A stretch of DNA of 64,000 nucleotides, from positions 1,054,001 through 1,118,000 of the forward strand of contig CBDCFV010000006.1 of assembly GCA_965216425.1 (NCBI GenBank), in the 5' to 3' direction. The notes under the pieces were generated by a model, which saw only the letters and a program-made list of their open reading frames with translations, was not told the origin of the DNA and did not search any database. Origin of the DNA: CBDCFV01 sp965216425 (lineage in GTDB: Bacteria > Chloroflexota > Dehalococcoidia > Lucifugimonadales > UBA3495). Made by a program: the position numbers and the translations under genes. Shown here in pieces: positions 8,326 through 17,066 of the stretch; position 1 is the stretch's first letter; every line of letters starts with the position of its first letter.

Positions 8326-9051
8326 TTGCCGGAGTTCCAGCCCATTCCGGACAGGACCCTGGAGGTCCTGAAAAAGATTCCGACTCAAACCCTGGTGGAT
8401 GCGTTGTGGGTCAAGGGGTGGCCCATGGGGTACGTAGAAGGGGCCCGCCCATTGCAGCTTGGGCAGCACATGGCCGGACGGGCCGTCACCCTGCGCTTTG
8501 TGCCCCATCGCCCGGACTTGGCGGAAGACAAGCCCAAGGGCGACCAGTCGGCGGAATACGTTGCTTTTGAACTGTGCGGGCCGGGAGAGGTGCTGGTGAT
8601 CGACGCTATGAGGTGGGCCTACAGCTCTATAGGCGGAGACATCAAGTTCCTGCGACTGCACCAGCGCGGCGTAGGGGGATTGGTGACTGACGGCGGCGCC
8701 AGGGACAGCAACTCGTTGAAGGAATACGGCTTTCCTGTTTACAGCGCCAGCACCACCGCCAAGCAGGGGCCGGGCGAGTTCTGGCCCTGGCAGGTGAACG
8801 ACGCTATCCAGTGCGGCGGTGTGCTGGTGCGTCCCGGAGACGCAGTGGTGGGCGACGATGACGGTGTGGTGATAGTGCCCCGGGCGGTGGTAGACGAGGT
8901 GACTACGATAGCTCATCAACGGGAAGAGGTAGAAGAGGTAATCAAGGCGCAGTTGGAGATAGAGCAGTGCTCTCCGGGTAAGTACTACCCCTTCAACGAG
9001 CGCACTTGGCAGTTGTTCGAAGAAAAGACCGGCAAGAAACGCTTCATGTAG
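8326..9051 (+). CDS. RraA-like protein (HMG/CHA aldolase-type fold)
   Basis: 241 residues of the RraA/dimethylmenaquinone-methyltransferase-like family. The signature is near residues 115-140: GGARDSNSL then FPVY, followed by VRPGDAVVGDDDGVVIVP at about 175-195. In the wider family this fold serves as a divalent-metal aldolase cleaving 4-hydroxy-4-methyl-2-oxoglutarate, or as an RNase E inhibitor. In this setting, upstream of a CoA transferase, an aldolase or decarboxylase is more likely. The start is taken as TTG 8326 because AGGGAGG lies at 8314-8320, exactly 5 bases ahead; an upstream TTG at 8302 lacks an SD. Confidence 0.8.
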   Translation: MPEFQPIPDRTLEVLKKIPTQTLVDALWVKGWPMGYVEGARPLQLGQHMAGRAVTLRFVPHRPDLAEDKPKGDQSAEYVAFELCGPGEVLVIDAMRWAYSSIGGDIKFLRLHQRGVGGLVTDGGARDSNSLKEYGFPVYSASTTAKQGPGEFWPWQVNDAIQCGGVLVRPGDAVVGDDDGVVIVPRAVVDEVTTIAHQREEVEEVIKAQLEIEQCSPGKYYPFNERTWQLFEEKTGKKRFM

Positions 9052-9232
9052 TTCTGCATCTTTCCAGCACTCCTTCATGGAACGCTGAGGGTCTCCGGTT
9101 TCAGAGCGAGGCTGGAGTCCTCCCTGCCCCATGCTATAATGCCGACGGACGGCGAAGGGCGGCTATCGCCATGGCAGACAGCTTCGTTCAGTCTTTTTCC
9201 CCATCAAACCCGCTAGGCTCGGAGTATCGGAT

Positions 9233-10438
9233 ATGACTACCGCGCTGGAAGACATCAAAGTTGTAGACTTGACCCGCACTTTGGCCGGCCCCTCCTGCAC
9301 CCAGATGCTGGGAGACATGGGCGCCGACGTCATCAAGATAGAGGAGCCAAATCTTGGTGACGAGACACGCTCCTGGACGCCTTTCTGGAACGAAGAAGGG
9401 ACCCAGTTCCTGTCATTCAACCGCAACAAGCGAAGCTTGAGCGTCAACCTGAAGGAAAAAGAGGCGGTAGACATCGTCTTGGGATTGGCCGCCAAGGCCG
9501 ACGTGATGGTCGAGAGTTTCCGGGCCGGGGCGTTGGACCGGATGGGGCTGGGTTACGACGCGGTGCGAGCCGTAAACCCGGGAATAATCTACTGCTCCGT
9601 TTCGGGCTATGGCCGCACCGGGCCGATGGCCGACAAGCCGGGGTATGATTTGATCATCCAAGCCTACAGCGGCTTGATGAACCTGACCGGAGAGCCGGAC
9701 GGTCTGCCGTTGCGCGTCGGTTTCTCTCTCGTGGACCTGTTCACCGGAATGATGGCCTACGGCTCCATACTGACCGCGCTGCACCACCGGCAAAAGACCG
9801 GGGAAGGGCAACGGATCGAAGCGGCCCTGCTGGACGGCCAAGTCGCCACCATGAGCTATCATGCCACTGGATACTTGGCGACGGGCGTGGAACCGAAGCG
9901 GTTGGGGTCCGGGCATCCCAGCCTCGTCCCATACCAGAGTTTCCCGGCGTCCGACGGCTACTTCATCCTTGGGTGCGCCAACCAAGGGTTGTGGGAACGG
10001 CTCTGCCGCGGTCTCGACCGTGCCGACTTGCTAGAAGACCCCAGGTTCAGCACCAACACCGACCGGGTGACGAACCGCGCCGAATGCGTAGGTGTCCTGA
10101 GCGAGATATTCCAGACCGACACGGTGGCCCACTGGGTGGACGTCATATCCGAAGCCGGGGTGCCCTGCGGCCCCATCAATCGGGTGCCTCAAGTCATTGA
10201 GGACGCGCAGGTCAACGCCCGCAACATGATTGTGGACATGCCCCATCCCAGGGTGCCCAACTTGAAGGTGCCCGGCTCTCCCCTCAAGCTCGCCGACACT
10301 CCTCCCAGCATCCGGCGCCCACCACCCATGTTGGGCCAGCATAACGAAGAGATTCTGGCTGAATGCGGCTACGACAGGGAGCAAATTGAAAAGTTGAGGC
10401 AAAAGGGAGTTATCGGGGTTAGCGACAACGGGTCCTAA
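9233..10438 (+). CDS. Family III CoA transferase (CaiB/BaiF type)
   Basis: 401 residues, the usual length for family III CoA transferases, which move CoA between carboxylic acids through an aspartyl-CoA thioester. The N-terminal DLTRTLAGP motif and a KIEEP segment are typical. The catalytic Asp is expected at Asp168 in GFSLVDLFTG, which aligns with Asp169 of formyl-CoA transferase. Candidate substrates are dicarboxylates or carnitine-like acids; the sequence alone does not decide. GGAG lies 8 bases before ATG 9233. It follows the RraA-like gene on the same strand with a 181-base gap, so the two may act in one catabolic route. Confidence 0.9.
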   Translation: MTTALEDIKVVDLTRTLAGPSCTQMLGDMGADVIKIEEPNLGDETRSWTPFWNEEGTQFLSFNRNKRSLSVNLKEKEAVDIVLGLAAKADVMVESFRAGALDRMGLGYDAVRAVNPGIIYCSVSGYGRTGPMADKPGYDLIIQAYSGLMNLTGEPDGLPLRVGFSLVDLFTGMMAYGSILTALHHRQKTGEGQRIEAALLDGQVATMSYHATGYLATGVEPKRLGSGHPSLVPYQSFPASDGYFILGCANQGLWERLCRGLDRADLLEDPRFSTNTDRVTNRAECVGVLSEIFQTDTVAHWVDVISEAGVPCGPINRVPQVIEDAQVNARNMIVDMPHPRVPNLKVPGSPLKLADTPPSIRRPPPMLGQHNEEILAECGYDREQIEKLRQKGVIGVSDNGS

Positions 10439-10461
10439 GCCAAGGCCAAGGTAGGATGCGC

Positions 10462-11619
10462 ATGAGTAGCGAACCTCAGTTGTTCAGGATCGATCCCGAA
10501 AACCGTCAATCGGATAGGATTCAAGAGGCTGACTTTGCCCGACTGGGATTGCGAGAACGACAAGACATCCAGGAATGGGTGGCGGCAAACCCTGGCATCC
10601 TTGGAGATGACCTACTGATAATCGGCAAGGAATTCAGCGGGTTCGACCGTACCAACGATAGACTTGACCTGCTGGCGGTGGATTCAAACGGTAGGCTGGT
10701 CATCGTGGAACTGAAACGGGACGACACCGGTGCCGATGCTCATTGGCAAGCCATCAAGTATGCTAGCTACTTCCACAGTGCCACCACTGACGTCATTGTC
10801 AGAATGGCGGCGGAATACTGGAATGAATCCGAAACGGACGCCGCAACCCGGCTGTTGCAACACTTGGACGCTGATGACTTAAATGGCTTGAACAACGACC
10901 AGCGCATCATCCTTGCCAGTCACCGGTTTGCGCCGGAAGTTACCTCCGCCGCCTTGTGGCTTAACCAGAAAGGATTAGGAGAAGACCTCATTACCTGTAT
11001 TAAACTGACGCCCTACCAAGATACGCAGACCGATGCATTGTACCTACAGGCTTCCACCATGATCCCCATACCTGGAATAGACGACTACCTGATCGGTGTT
11101 GGCCCCAGTCGACAACCGGATCGCGGCGGTAGTGGTAGCAATTTTGCGACGAATCTTCAAAGGGCTTATGCGAGAAACCAAGGCGATGAGGTCACCTACT
11201 TCTTCAGAAATGTAGGGCGGTTGGTCACAGGCGGGCTACCGCATGGAATTAGGCCAGACAGAGTCAGCCGCTGGGGAGGGGGTTATCCTGATTCGCGCTA
11301 TTACCACTTCTGGTACCAGCATGAACCGTGGAGCAACTGGGGGGTGTCTTATCGGATTAATCTATACCCTCACCAGCAGGAACCGGCAGGCCAATGGCGG
11401 GCTTTCGTAGCATTCGGGGAGTGGGAAAACATCGCCGACCTCCTCAAACGTGCCACAATAAACTCCGATATGCACATCGAATCGAAATCCGTATCCGTAG
11501 ATATGGGTGTCGACACGTTGAACGACGAATTCGCAGAAGGGATCGCCGAGACGATGCGGAGCTTCATCGAGCGAATCACACCATTGATAGAAGACCAGTC
11601 CAACGAGGTAGAAGTTTGA
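10462..11619 (+). CDS. PD-(D/E)XK nuclease-like protein (NucS/DUF91-type N-terminus)
   Basis: 385 residues with no full-length assignment. The N-terminal 110 residues look like the restriction-endonuclease fold seen in NucS/DUF91 proteins: a helix RERQDIQEW, then DLLAVD with Asp69, VIVELKR with Glu83 and Lys85, and a Gln and Tyr in the following helix (QAIKYASYF, 96-104). These residues would form the metal site of a DNase. The C-terminal 190 residues are rich in aromatic residues and Gly and are not recognised. ATG 10462 was chosen over ATG 10456 because AAGGTAGG ends directly before the earlier one and is correctly spaced for the later one. It is followed after 215 bases by an SbcD-like phosphoesterase. 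A role in DNA repair or defence is inference. Confidence 0.65.
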   Translation: MSSEPQLFRIDPENRQSDRIQEADFARLGLRERQDIQEWVAANPGILGDDLLIIGKEFSGFDRTNDRLDLLAVDSNGRLVIVELKRDDTGADAHWQAIKYASYFHSATTDVIVRMAAEYWNESETDAATRLLQHLDADDLNGLNNDQRIILASHRFAPEVTSAALWLNQKGLGEDLITCIKLTPYQDTQTDALYLQASTMIPIPGIDDYLIGVGPSRQPDRGGSGSNFATNLQRAYARNQGDEVTYFFRNVGRLVTGGLPHGIRPDRVSRWGGGYPDSRYYHFWYQHEPWSNWGVSYRINLYPHQQEPAGQWRAFVAFGEWENIADLLKRATINSDMHIESKSVSVDMGVDTLNDEFAEGIAETMRSFIERITPLIEDQSNEVEV

Positions 11620-11757
11620 TGTGGTTTGTGTCCTAAGCCAAGGGTGAAATGCACAGAAGCATGGGATAAATTTGTGGGGAACTTGATTAGCCTGTCTTGG
11701 AGTCGAAGAGGTGCTGGCGTTGAGTGTGTCCTATCTTGGTTTTAGTTTAATCCCGCA

Positions 11758-11810
11758 GGTAAGACCTTTGGTTAATCTCGTAACCTAACTGGTAAGACCT
11801 GTTTACAGGT
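11758..11810. repeat. Short direct repeat and hairpin before the phosphoesterase gene
   Basis: GGTAAGACCT occurs at 11758-11767 and again at 11791-11800. The second copy runs into ACCTG-TTTA-CAGGT, a 5-bp hairpin. The element lies about 25-75 bases upstream of the phosphoesterase start and might be regulatory; no clear promoter boxes were found with it. Confidence 0.3.
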
Positions 11811-11834
11811 TGCCGCATCATCAAAGGAGCCGTG

Positions 11835-12557
11835 GTGTCTGTAAAGAAGAAAGTAAGGCTGGTGCACACGTCGGACCTTCATCTGGGCGACCAATCAGGT
11901 CATCCTCTAGCCTTCGAAGCACTAAGAGCGGTGGTAGAAGCAGCGCCGCGCTTAGAGGGAGACATTCTCCTGCTGGCTGGCGATATTTTCGACAACGACC
12001 GGATCTCCGACGACGTGATCGAGACGTTCCTGGAGGAGATAAGCCGTCTCGGGTCCTGCGCAGCGGTGATACTTCCCGGCAACCATGACCTGTACCACGA
12101 CGGTTCCGTTTACTTGCGACCGGCGTTCCGCCACAAGCCGGACAACCTGCACATCATCAGCCAAGCCGGCGGGGAGACCATCATCTTCCCAGAGTTGACC
12201 TTGAAGGTGTGGGGCAGGGCCATGCCGAGCCACACGCCGGAATTCCATCCCCTTGAAGGAATGCCGGACAACGGGGAAGACCATTGGCTGGTGGCATTGG
12301 CCCACGGCCATTTCCATTATGATGATGATCTGGACCGGCGCTCGTCCCCTATCTATCCGTTGGAAATAGCGCAGGCCCCTTGCGACTACTTGGCGTTGGG
12401 GCATTGGGACAGGCATGTCGACGTGTCTCAAGGAGATGTGACGGCGGTCTATTCGGGAACCGCCCGAGGCTCGTCCCAGAACAACCCTTTGGCAGAAGTA
12501 ACCGTCGTGGACCTGGACCCGGATGCCGGGGTGTCCTGGAGGCAGAGTACCCTATAG
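11835..12557 (+). CDS. SbcD/YkuE-like metallophosphoesterase
   Basis: 240 residues with the calcineurin-like phosphoesterase motifs in order: TSDLHLGD (Asp14, His16), a central AGDIFDND, PGNHD, AHGHFHYD and GHWDRH. These bind two metal ions and hydrolyse phosphodiesters. The opening resembles SbcD/Mre11 nucleases, but the protein is little more than half the length of SbcD (about 400) and no sbcC ATPase is adjacent, so it may be a stand-alone phosphodiesterase. Two adjacent GTG codons are possible; the second, at 11835, has the better spacing from AAAGGAG (11823-11829). It lies 6 bases before the next gene. Confidence 0.8.
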   Translation: MSVKKKVRLVHTSDLHLGDQSGHPLAFEALRAVVEAAPRLEGDILLLAGDIFDNDRISDDVIETFLEEISRLGSCAAVILPGNHDLYHDGSVYLRPAFRHKPDNLHIISQAGGETIIFPELTLKVWGRAMPSHTPEFHPLEGMPDNGEDHWLVALAHGHFHYDDDLDRRSSPIYPLEIAQAPCDYLALGHWDRHVDVSQGDVTAVYSGTARGSSQNNPLAEVTVVDLDPDAGVSWRQSTL

Positions 12558-12563
12558 CCTCGG

Positions 12564-13061
12564 GTGTCGATTCTAGAGAGGGCTATCGGATTGACTTGGG
12601 AAGAGTTCAAAGCCAACGCTCCGGCGCTTGCCGCGTTGGGGGAAGAGCGGTTCGAACGAACGGGGTTGGTCCTGCTGGGCACTCTAAGGAGTGACGGCTG
12701 GCCCCGAATCAGTCCGGCAGAGTTCCTGATTGCCCACGGCCACCTGTACCTTGGCATGATGTGGCGGTCTCGAAAGGCACTGGACCTGCTGCGGGACTCC
12801 CGCTACAGCCTCCACAACGCAGTATCCGACAAGAGCGGTATGGAGGGCGAGTTCAAGATATACGGGCGTGCTGTCGAAGTGACAGACTTGGATATCCGCA
12901 GGCGCTACTCTGCCGCCCTTTACGATAAAATCGGTTTCATGCCGCAAGAGCCGGAATACCATCTCTTTTCAATAAACATCGAAAGCTCCTCGTTCGCCAT
13001 CATTGAGGATGGGGAGTGGCGACGCGAGATTTGGAGGCATCGGGATGCAAAAGCTGAGTAG
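12564..13061 (+). CDS. Pyridoxamine-phosphate-oxidase-like flavoprotein
   Basis: 165 residues in the FMN-binding split-barrel (PPOX) superfamily. The pattern is RTGLVLLGTLRSDGWPRISP in the first strands (about 32-50), a MMWRSRKALDLLRDSRYSLH segment that is typical of the dimer and cofactor region, then an Arg-rich helix and a C-terminal FAIIED strand. Members reduce or oxidise small molecules with FMN or F420, or bind haem. The start is uncertain: GTG 12564 keeps the frame close to the upstream stop, while TTG 12591 has AGAGAGG about 10 bases before it. The end overlaps the next gene by 17 bases. Confidence 0.75.
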   Translation: MSILERAIGLTWEEFKANAPALAALGEERFERTGLVLLGTLRSDGWPRISPAEFLIAHGHLYLGMMWRSRKALDLLRDSRYSLHNAVSDKSGMEGEFKIYGRAVEVTDLDIRRRYSAALYDKIGFMPQEPEYHLFSINIESSSFAIIEDGEWRREIWRHRDAKAE

Positions 13062-13920
13062 AGAGCACAAGATATACGTGTTGGAACCGGGCGCAACTCC
13101 GGCTTTAACCATCGACTCGGGTGAGGAATTCCTCATCGAGACTTGGGACGCCTTCGAGGGTGAGCGGGACCCGGCGGTCATCGACGCCCGCTCGTTGAAA
13201 GGCCCGGCCATCGGACCCATCTACGTCAACGGGGCCGAACCCGGGGATGCCCTGAAAATAGACTTTATCAGCATCACCCCCAAGGAGACCGCCGCACACA
13301 TGGTCATGCCGGGCCGGGGATTCCTGGATGAGGAGTTCACCGAAGCATATCCTACGATTATTGATCTCAAGGACGGCCACGCGGTGCTGCCCAGCGGCAT
13401 AAGGCTGCCATTGAACCCATCGATGGGACTGGTGGCGACCACTCCCACATACCCACAAAACACCGCCAGCGACAGCGGCCCCTACGGCGGCGACATAGAC
13501 CTCAAGGAACTGGTCGAGGGAAGCACCCTTTATCTCCCCGTATTCGTCCCCGGCGGTCTGCTGGCCATGGGCGATTGCCACGCTGTGGTGGGAGACGGTG
13601 CGGTGGCTGGCACCGGGGCGGAGTGCTCAGCGGACGCCCACGTCAGGGTCACAGTGGAGAAGGGGATGAACATTGCCGGTCCCAGGGCAATAACTCCCGA
13701 CTACTTCGTAATCCTGTCTCACGGCGACGACCTGGGTCCGGCCATGAGGCAGTCGGTCCGGGACATGGTGGACTTCCTTGTCAAGGAAAAAGGCATGGCG
13801 CCCTACGACGCCTACACGCTGCTCAGCGTCGCCGGGGACGTGCGGGTTTCACGGACATTCAGGCCCATCAGCCCGGTGAAGATGATGTTGTCACGACAGG
13901 CGTTGGCGCAGGTGGGGTAA
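13045..13920 (+). CDS. Acetamidase/formamidase family protein
   Basis: 291 residues of the FmdA/AmdA family, which hydrolyses formamide or acetamide to the acid and ammonia. Recognisable parts are GPIYVNGAEPGDAL (about 56-70), a long region with PYGGDIDL, and GDCHAVVGDGA in the second half, close to the metal and catalytic residues of the family. The length is near that of short bacterial members. ATG 13045 has GGAGG 7 bases upstream (13033-13037) and lies inside the end of the preceding gene, so translation is probably coupled. A further upstream in-frame start at 13003 would lengthen the overlap and is not supported. Confidence 0.85.
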   Translation: MQKLSREHKIYVLEPGATPALTIDSGEEFLIETWDAFEGERDPAVIDARSLKGPAIGPIYVNGAEPGDALKIDFISITPKETAAHMVMPGRGFLDEEFTEAYPTIIDLKDGHAVLPSGIRLPLNPSMGLVATTPTYPQNTASDSGPYGGDIDLKELVEGSTLYLPVFVPGGLLAMGDCHAVVGDGAVAGTGAECSADAHVRVTVEKGMNIAGPRAITPDYFVILSHGDDLGPAMRQSVRDMVDFLVKEKGMAPYDAYTLLSVAGDVRVSRTFRPISPVKMMLSRQALAQVG

Positions 13921-14003
13921 CGCCGGTAGGACACCGGGCTTGGGAGTCCCGTGAACACGGAAGACTATGATCGTCGGGGTTGAAGTGTGTGGAGGCGACG
14001 GGG

Positions 14004-14243
14004 ATGAACCTCGTGACCGTGGATTCCAGTATGCTCTACGCGGTGGGTTACGACCCGGACACACAGGAATTGGTGGCCGTATTCAATAGCGGACGCACTT
14101 GGTGGAATGAAGGAGTGCCGGCTGAGTTGTACCAGCAATTGATGTCCTTGGACTCCATAGGCCGGTACATGCGCGATTTTATTATTGACATGTACCCCGA
14201 CCACCGCAGCTACCCATACCGCCGGATGAAGCGAAGCGAATAA
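14004..14243 (+). CDS. KTSC domain protein
   Basis: 79 residues. The arrangement SSMLYAVGYD, then AVFNSGRTWW, then VPAELYQQL and a final IGRYMRDFI matches the small KTSC domain, except that Trp occupies the usual aromatic pair. The domain's role is unknown; it is often encoded beside nucleic-acid enzymes or fused to RNA-related proteins. ATG 14004 has GGAGG at 13991-13995. The preceding formamidase gene ends 83 bases upstream. Function here cannot be assigned. Confidence 0.7.
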   Translation: MNLVTVDSSMLYAVGYDPDTQELVAVFNSGRTWWNEGVPAELYQQLMSLDSIGRYMRDFIIDMYPDHRSYPYRRMKRSE

Positions 14244-14278
14244 CCAGACCGGTTATCGCGAGTGCTATCCAATGGCGG

Positions 14279-15052
14279 TTACGTCACCGAGTAGCCCCCA
14301 TCTACCGTCAGGACCGCGCCGGTCACATAGTCCGACGCCGAGCTTGACAGGAAGATTGCTGCCCCTTGCAGATCCTCCGGCTCTCCCCAGCGGCCGTAGG
14401 GGATGCGGCGGCTGATGAGGTCGTACCGCTCCGGTTGCTGCTCCGGGACGGCTGCGGTGAGGTCGGTCATAAACCAGCCGGGCAGAATGGCGTTGGACTG
14501 GATGTTGTCCTTGGCCCACGCCACCGCAAGGCTCTTGGACAACTGCACAATGCCGCCCTTGCTGGCCGAGTAGGGTGCGCCGCTGCCGCCGCCCCCGAAG
14601 ATAGAGAACATGGACCCGATGTTGACTATCTTGCCCCCGCCCTGGCTCTTCATGTGGGGATAGACGGCTCTGGCTCCCAGGAAGGCGGCCCGCAGGTTGA
14701 CATCCAATACTTGGTCCCATTCCCCTGTTTCCAGATCCTGGGGTTCCTTGCGCACCGTCATGCCGGCGTTGTTCACTAGGATATCGACCCTGCCGAAAGC
14801 CTCTATAGTCTGGGACACCATTCGCAAGATGTCCGCTTCCTGTATGACATCAACTCCAAGCCCAACCGCTCTCGTGCCCAAGGCTTCGATCTCGGCGCAG
14901 GCTTGGGCGGTCTTTTCCGCGTTGCGGGCGGCAACGACAATGTTGGCGCCCGCCCCGGCCAACCCCAAGGCCATAGCGAGGCCCAGGCCACCATTGCCGC
15001 CGGTGACTATGGCTACCCGCCCGGTCAAGTCGAACATCTGGCTTGCTTTCAT
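14279..15052 (-). CDS. Short-chain dehydrogenase/reductase
   Basis: 257 residues, the classical SDR length. The NAD(P) motif TGGNGGLG is near residues 17-24, NNAG near 90, and the active-site YSASK with Tyr161 and Lys165. The C-terminal GGYSVT is usual. It oxidises or reduces an alcohol/keto group; the closest naming would be a gluconate-5-dehydrogenase or 3-oxoacyl reductase type, but the substrate is open. It lies downstream of a flavin monooxygenase on the same strand, 16 bases apart, so the pair may act on one substrate. It converges with the KTSC gene. Confidence 0.88.
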   Translation of the reverse strand: MKASQMFDLTGRVAIVTGGNGGLGLAMALGLAGAGANIVVAARNAEKTAQACAEIEALGTRAVGLGVDVIQEADILRMVSQTIEAFGRVDILVNNAGMTVRKEPQDLETGEWDQVLDVNLRAAFLGARAVYPHMKSQGGGKIVNIGSMFSIFGGGGSGAPYSASKGGIVQLSKSLAVAWAKDNIQSNAILPGWFMTDLTAAVPEQQPERYDLISRRIPYGRWGEPEDLQGAAIFLSSSASDYVTGAVLTVDGGYSVT

Positions 15053-15068
15053 TCCGGCCCGTCCCGCG

Positions 15069-16106
15069 TCAGTCGCTGAATTGAGGCAATACCTTGCTGC
15101 CGAACAGGCGCAGCGAGTTCTCGACTTGCTCAGCCGTCAACTCGCCAACGTTGAAGTTGAGCATAAGGTTGCGGACTCCTGCCTGCTTCAACTGATGGAC
15201 CCCCTCGGCCACAGTCTCCGGGGTGCCGGCCAGAAAGGCGTGCTCCACGTACTCCGCCGGGAACCTGGGGGTGTCTATCTCCTCCTGGGGAACGCCTCCG
15301 GGGTTGTACATGATTCGTGCGTCCATCAGGTGCTTGCGGTAGCGGCCGAGGCCCTCGGAAGCGATAGCTACGGCTTCCTCGTCGCTGTCGCGGATACATA
15401 GACCCCGTTGGGCCCAGCACTGGTCCAGCGTCGCCTCCACTGCATCATCGGTAAACCCGGTTTCCACCATGGTGTCCCGGTATAGTTGGAGCCGCTGCTT
15501 CAGGGTCTCTATGGTCTGGACCCCGATCAGGACGGGCCGCCCGATCCTGGCCATTTCCCTCATGGAAGGTTCGCTGATGCAGGCGCGGACCATGAGGGGA
15601 TGGGGGCGCTGGTAGGGACGGGGCCTTATGAGAGGAAAGGCCCCGTGCCAGAACCGTCCTTGGTGATGGACGTTTTCCTCGGTCCATGCCTTCATCAGAA
15701 GCTCCTCAGCCTCGGGCAGCATTTCCCGGCTGTCTTCCATGGACTGCCCGAAGCCGATGTATTCGTACTCGTTAAAAGCGGAGCCGCGGCCCGTTCCCAT
15801 GATGAGGCGACCCTTGCTGAGGTTGTCCAGAAGGGCGGTCTGGGCCGCCAGCCGCACCGGGTGGTGCAACGCCATTTCCACTACGGCGAACCCGATGCGA
15901 ATACGGCTGGTCCTGGCTGCAACCGCAGCTGCGAACACCACCGGGTCGGCGTAGGCGACCGCGCCGTCGAAGTGATGCTCGGTCAGCCAAACGGCGTCCA
16001 ACCCGACCTCTTCGGCCAGTTCCACCTCGTGCAGTGTCCGTTCGATGACGTGTTGGTCGTTGTCAGGGTCGCCGCTGATAGTAAAAACGAAGCTGCCAAA
16101 GCGCAT
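15069..16106 (-). CDS. LLM-class flavin-dependent oxidoreductase (paralogue 2)
   Basis: 345 residues of the luciferase-like monooxygenase family. The N-terminal FGSFVFTISGDPDND and AVWLTEHHFDG (about 36-46) are typical, and a KGRLIMGTGRGSA segment near 105 binds flavin phosphate. It is shorter and more distant from the two other LLM proteins in the window. AGGGGA lies before ATG 16106. It is followed closely by the SDR gene, suggesting an oxygenation-then-dehydrogenation step; the substrate is unknown. A palindromic repeat (16120-16150) lies between its start and the upstream hydrolase gene. Confidence 0.88.
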   Translation of the reverse strand: MRFGSFVFTISGDPDNDQHVIERTLHEVELAEEVGLDAVWLTEHHFDGAVAYADPVVFAAAVAARTSRIRIGFAVVEMALHHPVRLAAQTALLDNLSKGRLIMGTGRGSAFNEYEYIGFGQSMEDSREMLPEAEELLMKAWTEENVHHQGRFWHGAFPLIRPRPYQRPHPLMVRACISEPSMREMARIGRPVLIGVQTIETLKQRLQLYRDTMVETGFTDDAVEATLDQCWAQRGLCIRDSDEEAVAIASEGLGRYRKHLMDARIMYNPGGVPQEEIDTPRFPAEYVEHAFLAGTPETVAEGVHQLKQAGVRNLMLNFNVGELTAEQVENSLRLFGSKVLPQFSD

Positions 16107-16119
16107 TCTGTTCCCCTAG

Positions 16120-16150
16120 ATTCCAGCTTCAAGGCCGGAATGACGATTGA
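16120..16150. repeat. Dispersed palindromic repeat, copy 2
   Basis: ATTCCAGCTTCAAGGCCGGAAT followed by GACGATTGA. It closely matches the copy at 16917-16946, so the hydrolase gene between them is flanked by direct copies of the same repeat. Confidence 0.65.
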
Positions 16151-16178
16151 CGGTGTGTGTCACGATAGTCTAAGGCGG

Positions 16179-16901
16179 TTAGCTGACCGCTACGGCCTTG
16201 AGATGAGCGGCGAAAAACTCCAGGGTCCTGGGCCAAGCGATCTCGGAGGACTCTTTGTGGTACCGCGGGCGGTTGTAGTCCATGAAAGCGTGGTCGGCCT
16301 CCGGATAGCTATAGAACTGGTGAGGAATTCCCAACCGGGTCAATTCCGCGTCGAAGGTGGCTTTGTCCTCCGGCGACGGGTTGGTGTCTATCCCTCCGAA
16401 GTGGAACAGTACCGGGCACTTGATGTTGGGGGTGAGCTCAAAGGGGCTTTTGTCGGCGTCAGCCCTGGCAACCATGATGTTGCCGCCGAAGAACGGAACC
16501 GCCGCTTTGAAGTGAGGATTGGAGGCTGCGCCAAGCCATGTCGTCCTGCCGCCTTGGCAGAATCCGGTGATTCCCAATCTCTCGCCATCTACGGACCGGT
16601 GGCTTCTCAAATAGTCCACCGTGGCGTTCAGGTCTTTGACGGAGCCGGTGTCGGTCATGTGCTCACCGGGACCGGAGCCATCGGCCAGCATCTCTTCGGT
16701 GACCCGATGGTACAGGTCGGGGGCGCAACCGACGTACCCTTCCTTGGCCAGGTTGTTGACTACGTCCTGGATGAACTCGTTGACGCCAGGCCCGTGCTGG
16801 CTGACCAGCACTGCCGGAAACGGCCCCGCACCTTCGGGTATGCTGACGTACATCCGCATGTCCGAGCCATCGACCTTGATAGTCTCCCACGCTCCTGCCA
16901 T
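16179..16901 (-). CDS. Dienelactone hydrolase family protein
   Basis: 240 residues with the alpha/beta-hydrolase fold. The nucleophile is Cys115 in GFCQGG, with Asp172 in GGIDTNP and His204 in EADHAF, the Cys-Asp-His triad of dienelactone hydrolases. The family opens lactones, as in chlorocatechol breakdown, but many members act on other esters. TAGGAGG lies before ATG 16901. It is bracketed by two copies of a palindromic repeat. Its neighbours (monooxygenase, dehydrogenase) fit an oxidative ring or lactone pathway, which is inference. Confidence 0.9.
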   Translation of the reverse strand: MAGAWETIKVDGSDMRMYVSIPEGAGPFPAVLVSQHGPGVNEFIQDVVNNLAKEGYVGCAPDLYHRVTEEMLADGSGPGEHMTDTGSVKDLNATVDYLRSHRSVDGERLGITGFCQGGRTTWLGAASNPHFKAAVPFFGGNIMVARADADKSPFELTPNIKCPVLFHFGGIDTNPSPEDKATFDAELTRLGIPHQFYSYPEADHAFMDYNRPRYHKESSEIAWPRTLEFFAAHLKAVAVS

Positions 16902-16916
16902 GGTTACCTCCTATAA

Positions 16917-16946
16917 ATTCCGGCTCAAGGCCGGAATAACGATTGA
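16917..16946. repeat. Dispersed palindromic repeat, copy 3
   Basis: ATTCCGGCTCAAGGCCGGAAT followed by AACGATTGA, nearly identical to 16120-16150. It lies 15 bases upstream of the dienelactone hydrolase start, so it falls within or just before its leader. Confidence 0.65.
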
Positions 16947-17066
16947 GCTAACGGAATTTGTTCAAGGAGATTATATACGAAGATACAGGAAACCGGAGCA
17001 TGGCCCCGGCAAGAGCCGGATGTTAGGATAAGGGAAACCGACCCTGAATTAGCGGGAGGATAAGTG

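Noticed and set aside
15486..16916. 476-codon plus-strand frame across the LLM and hydrolase genes
   Set aside because: Opposite to two convincing genes and through a repeat; no recognisable protein.
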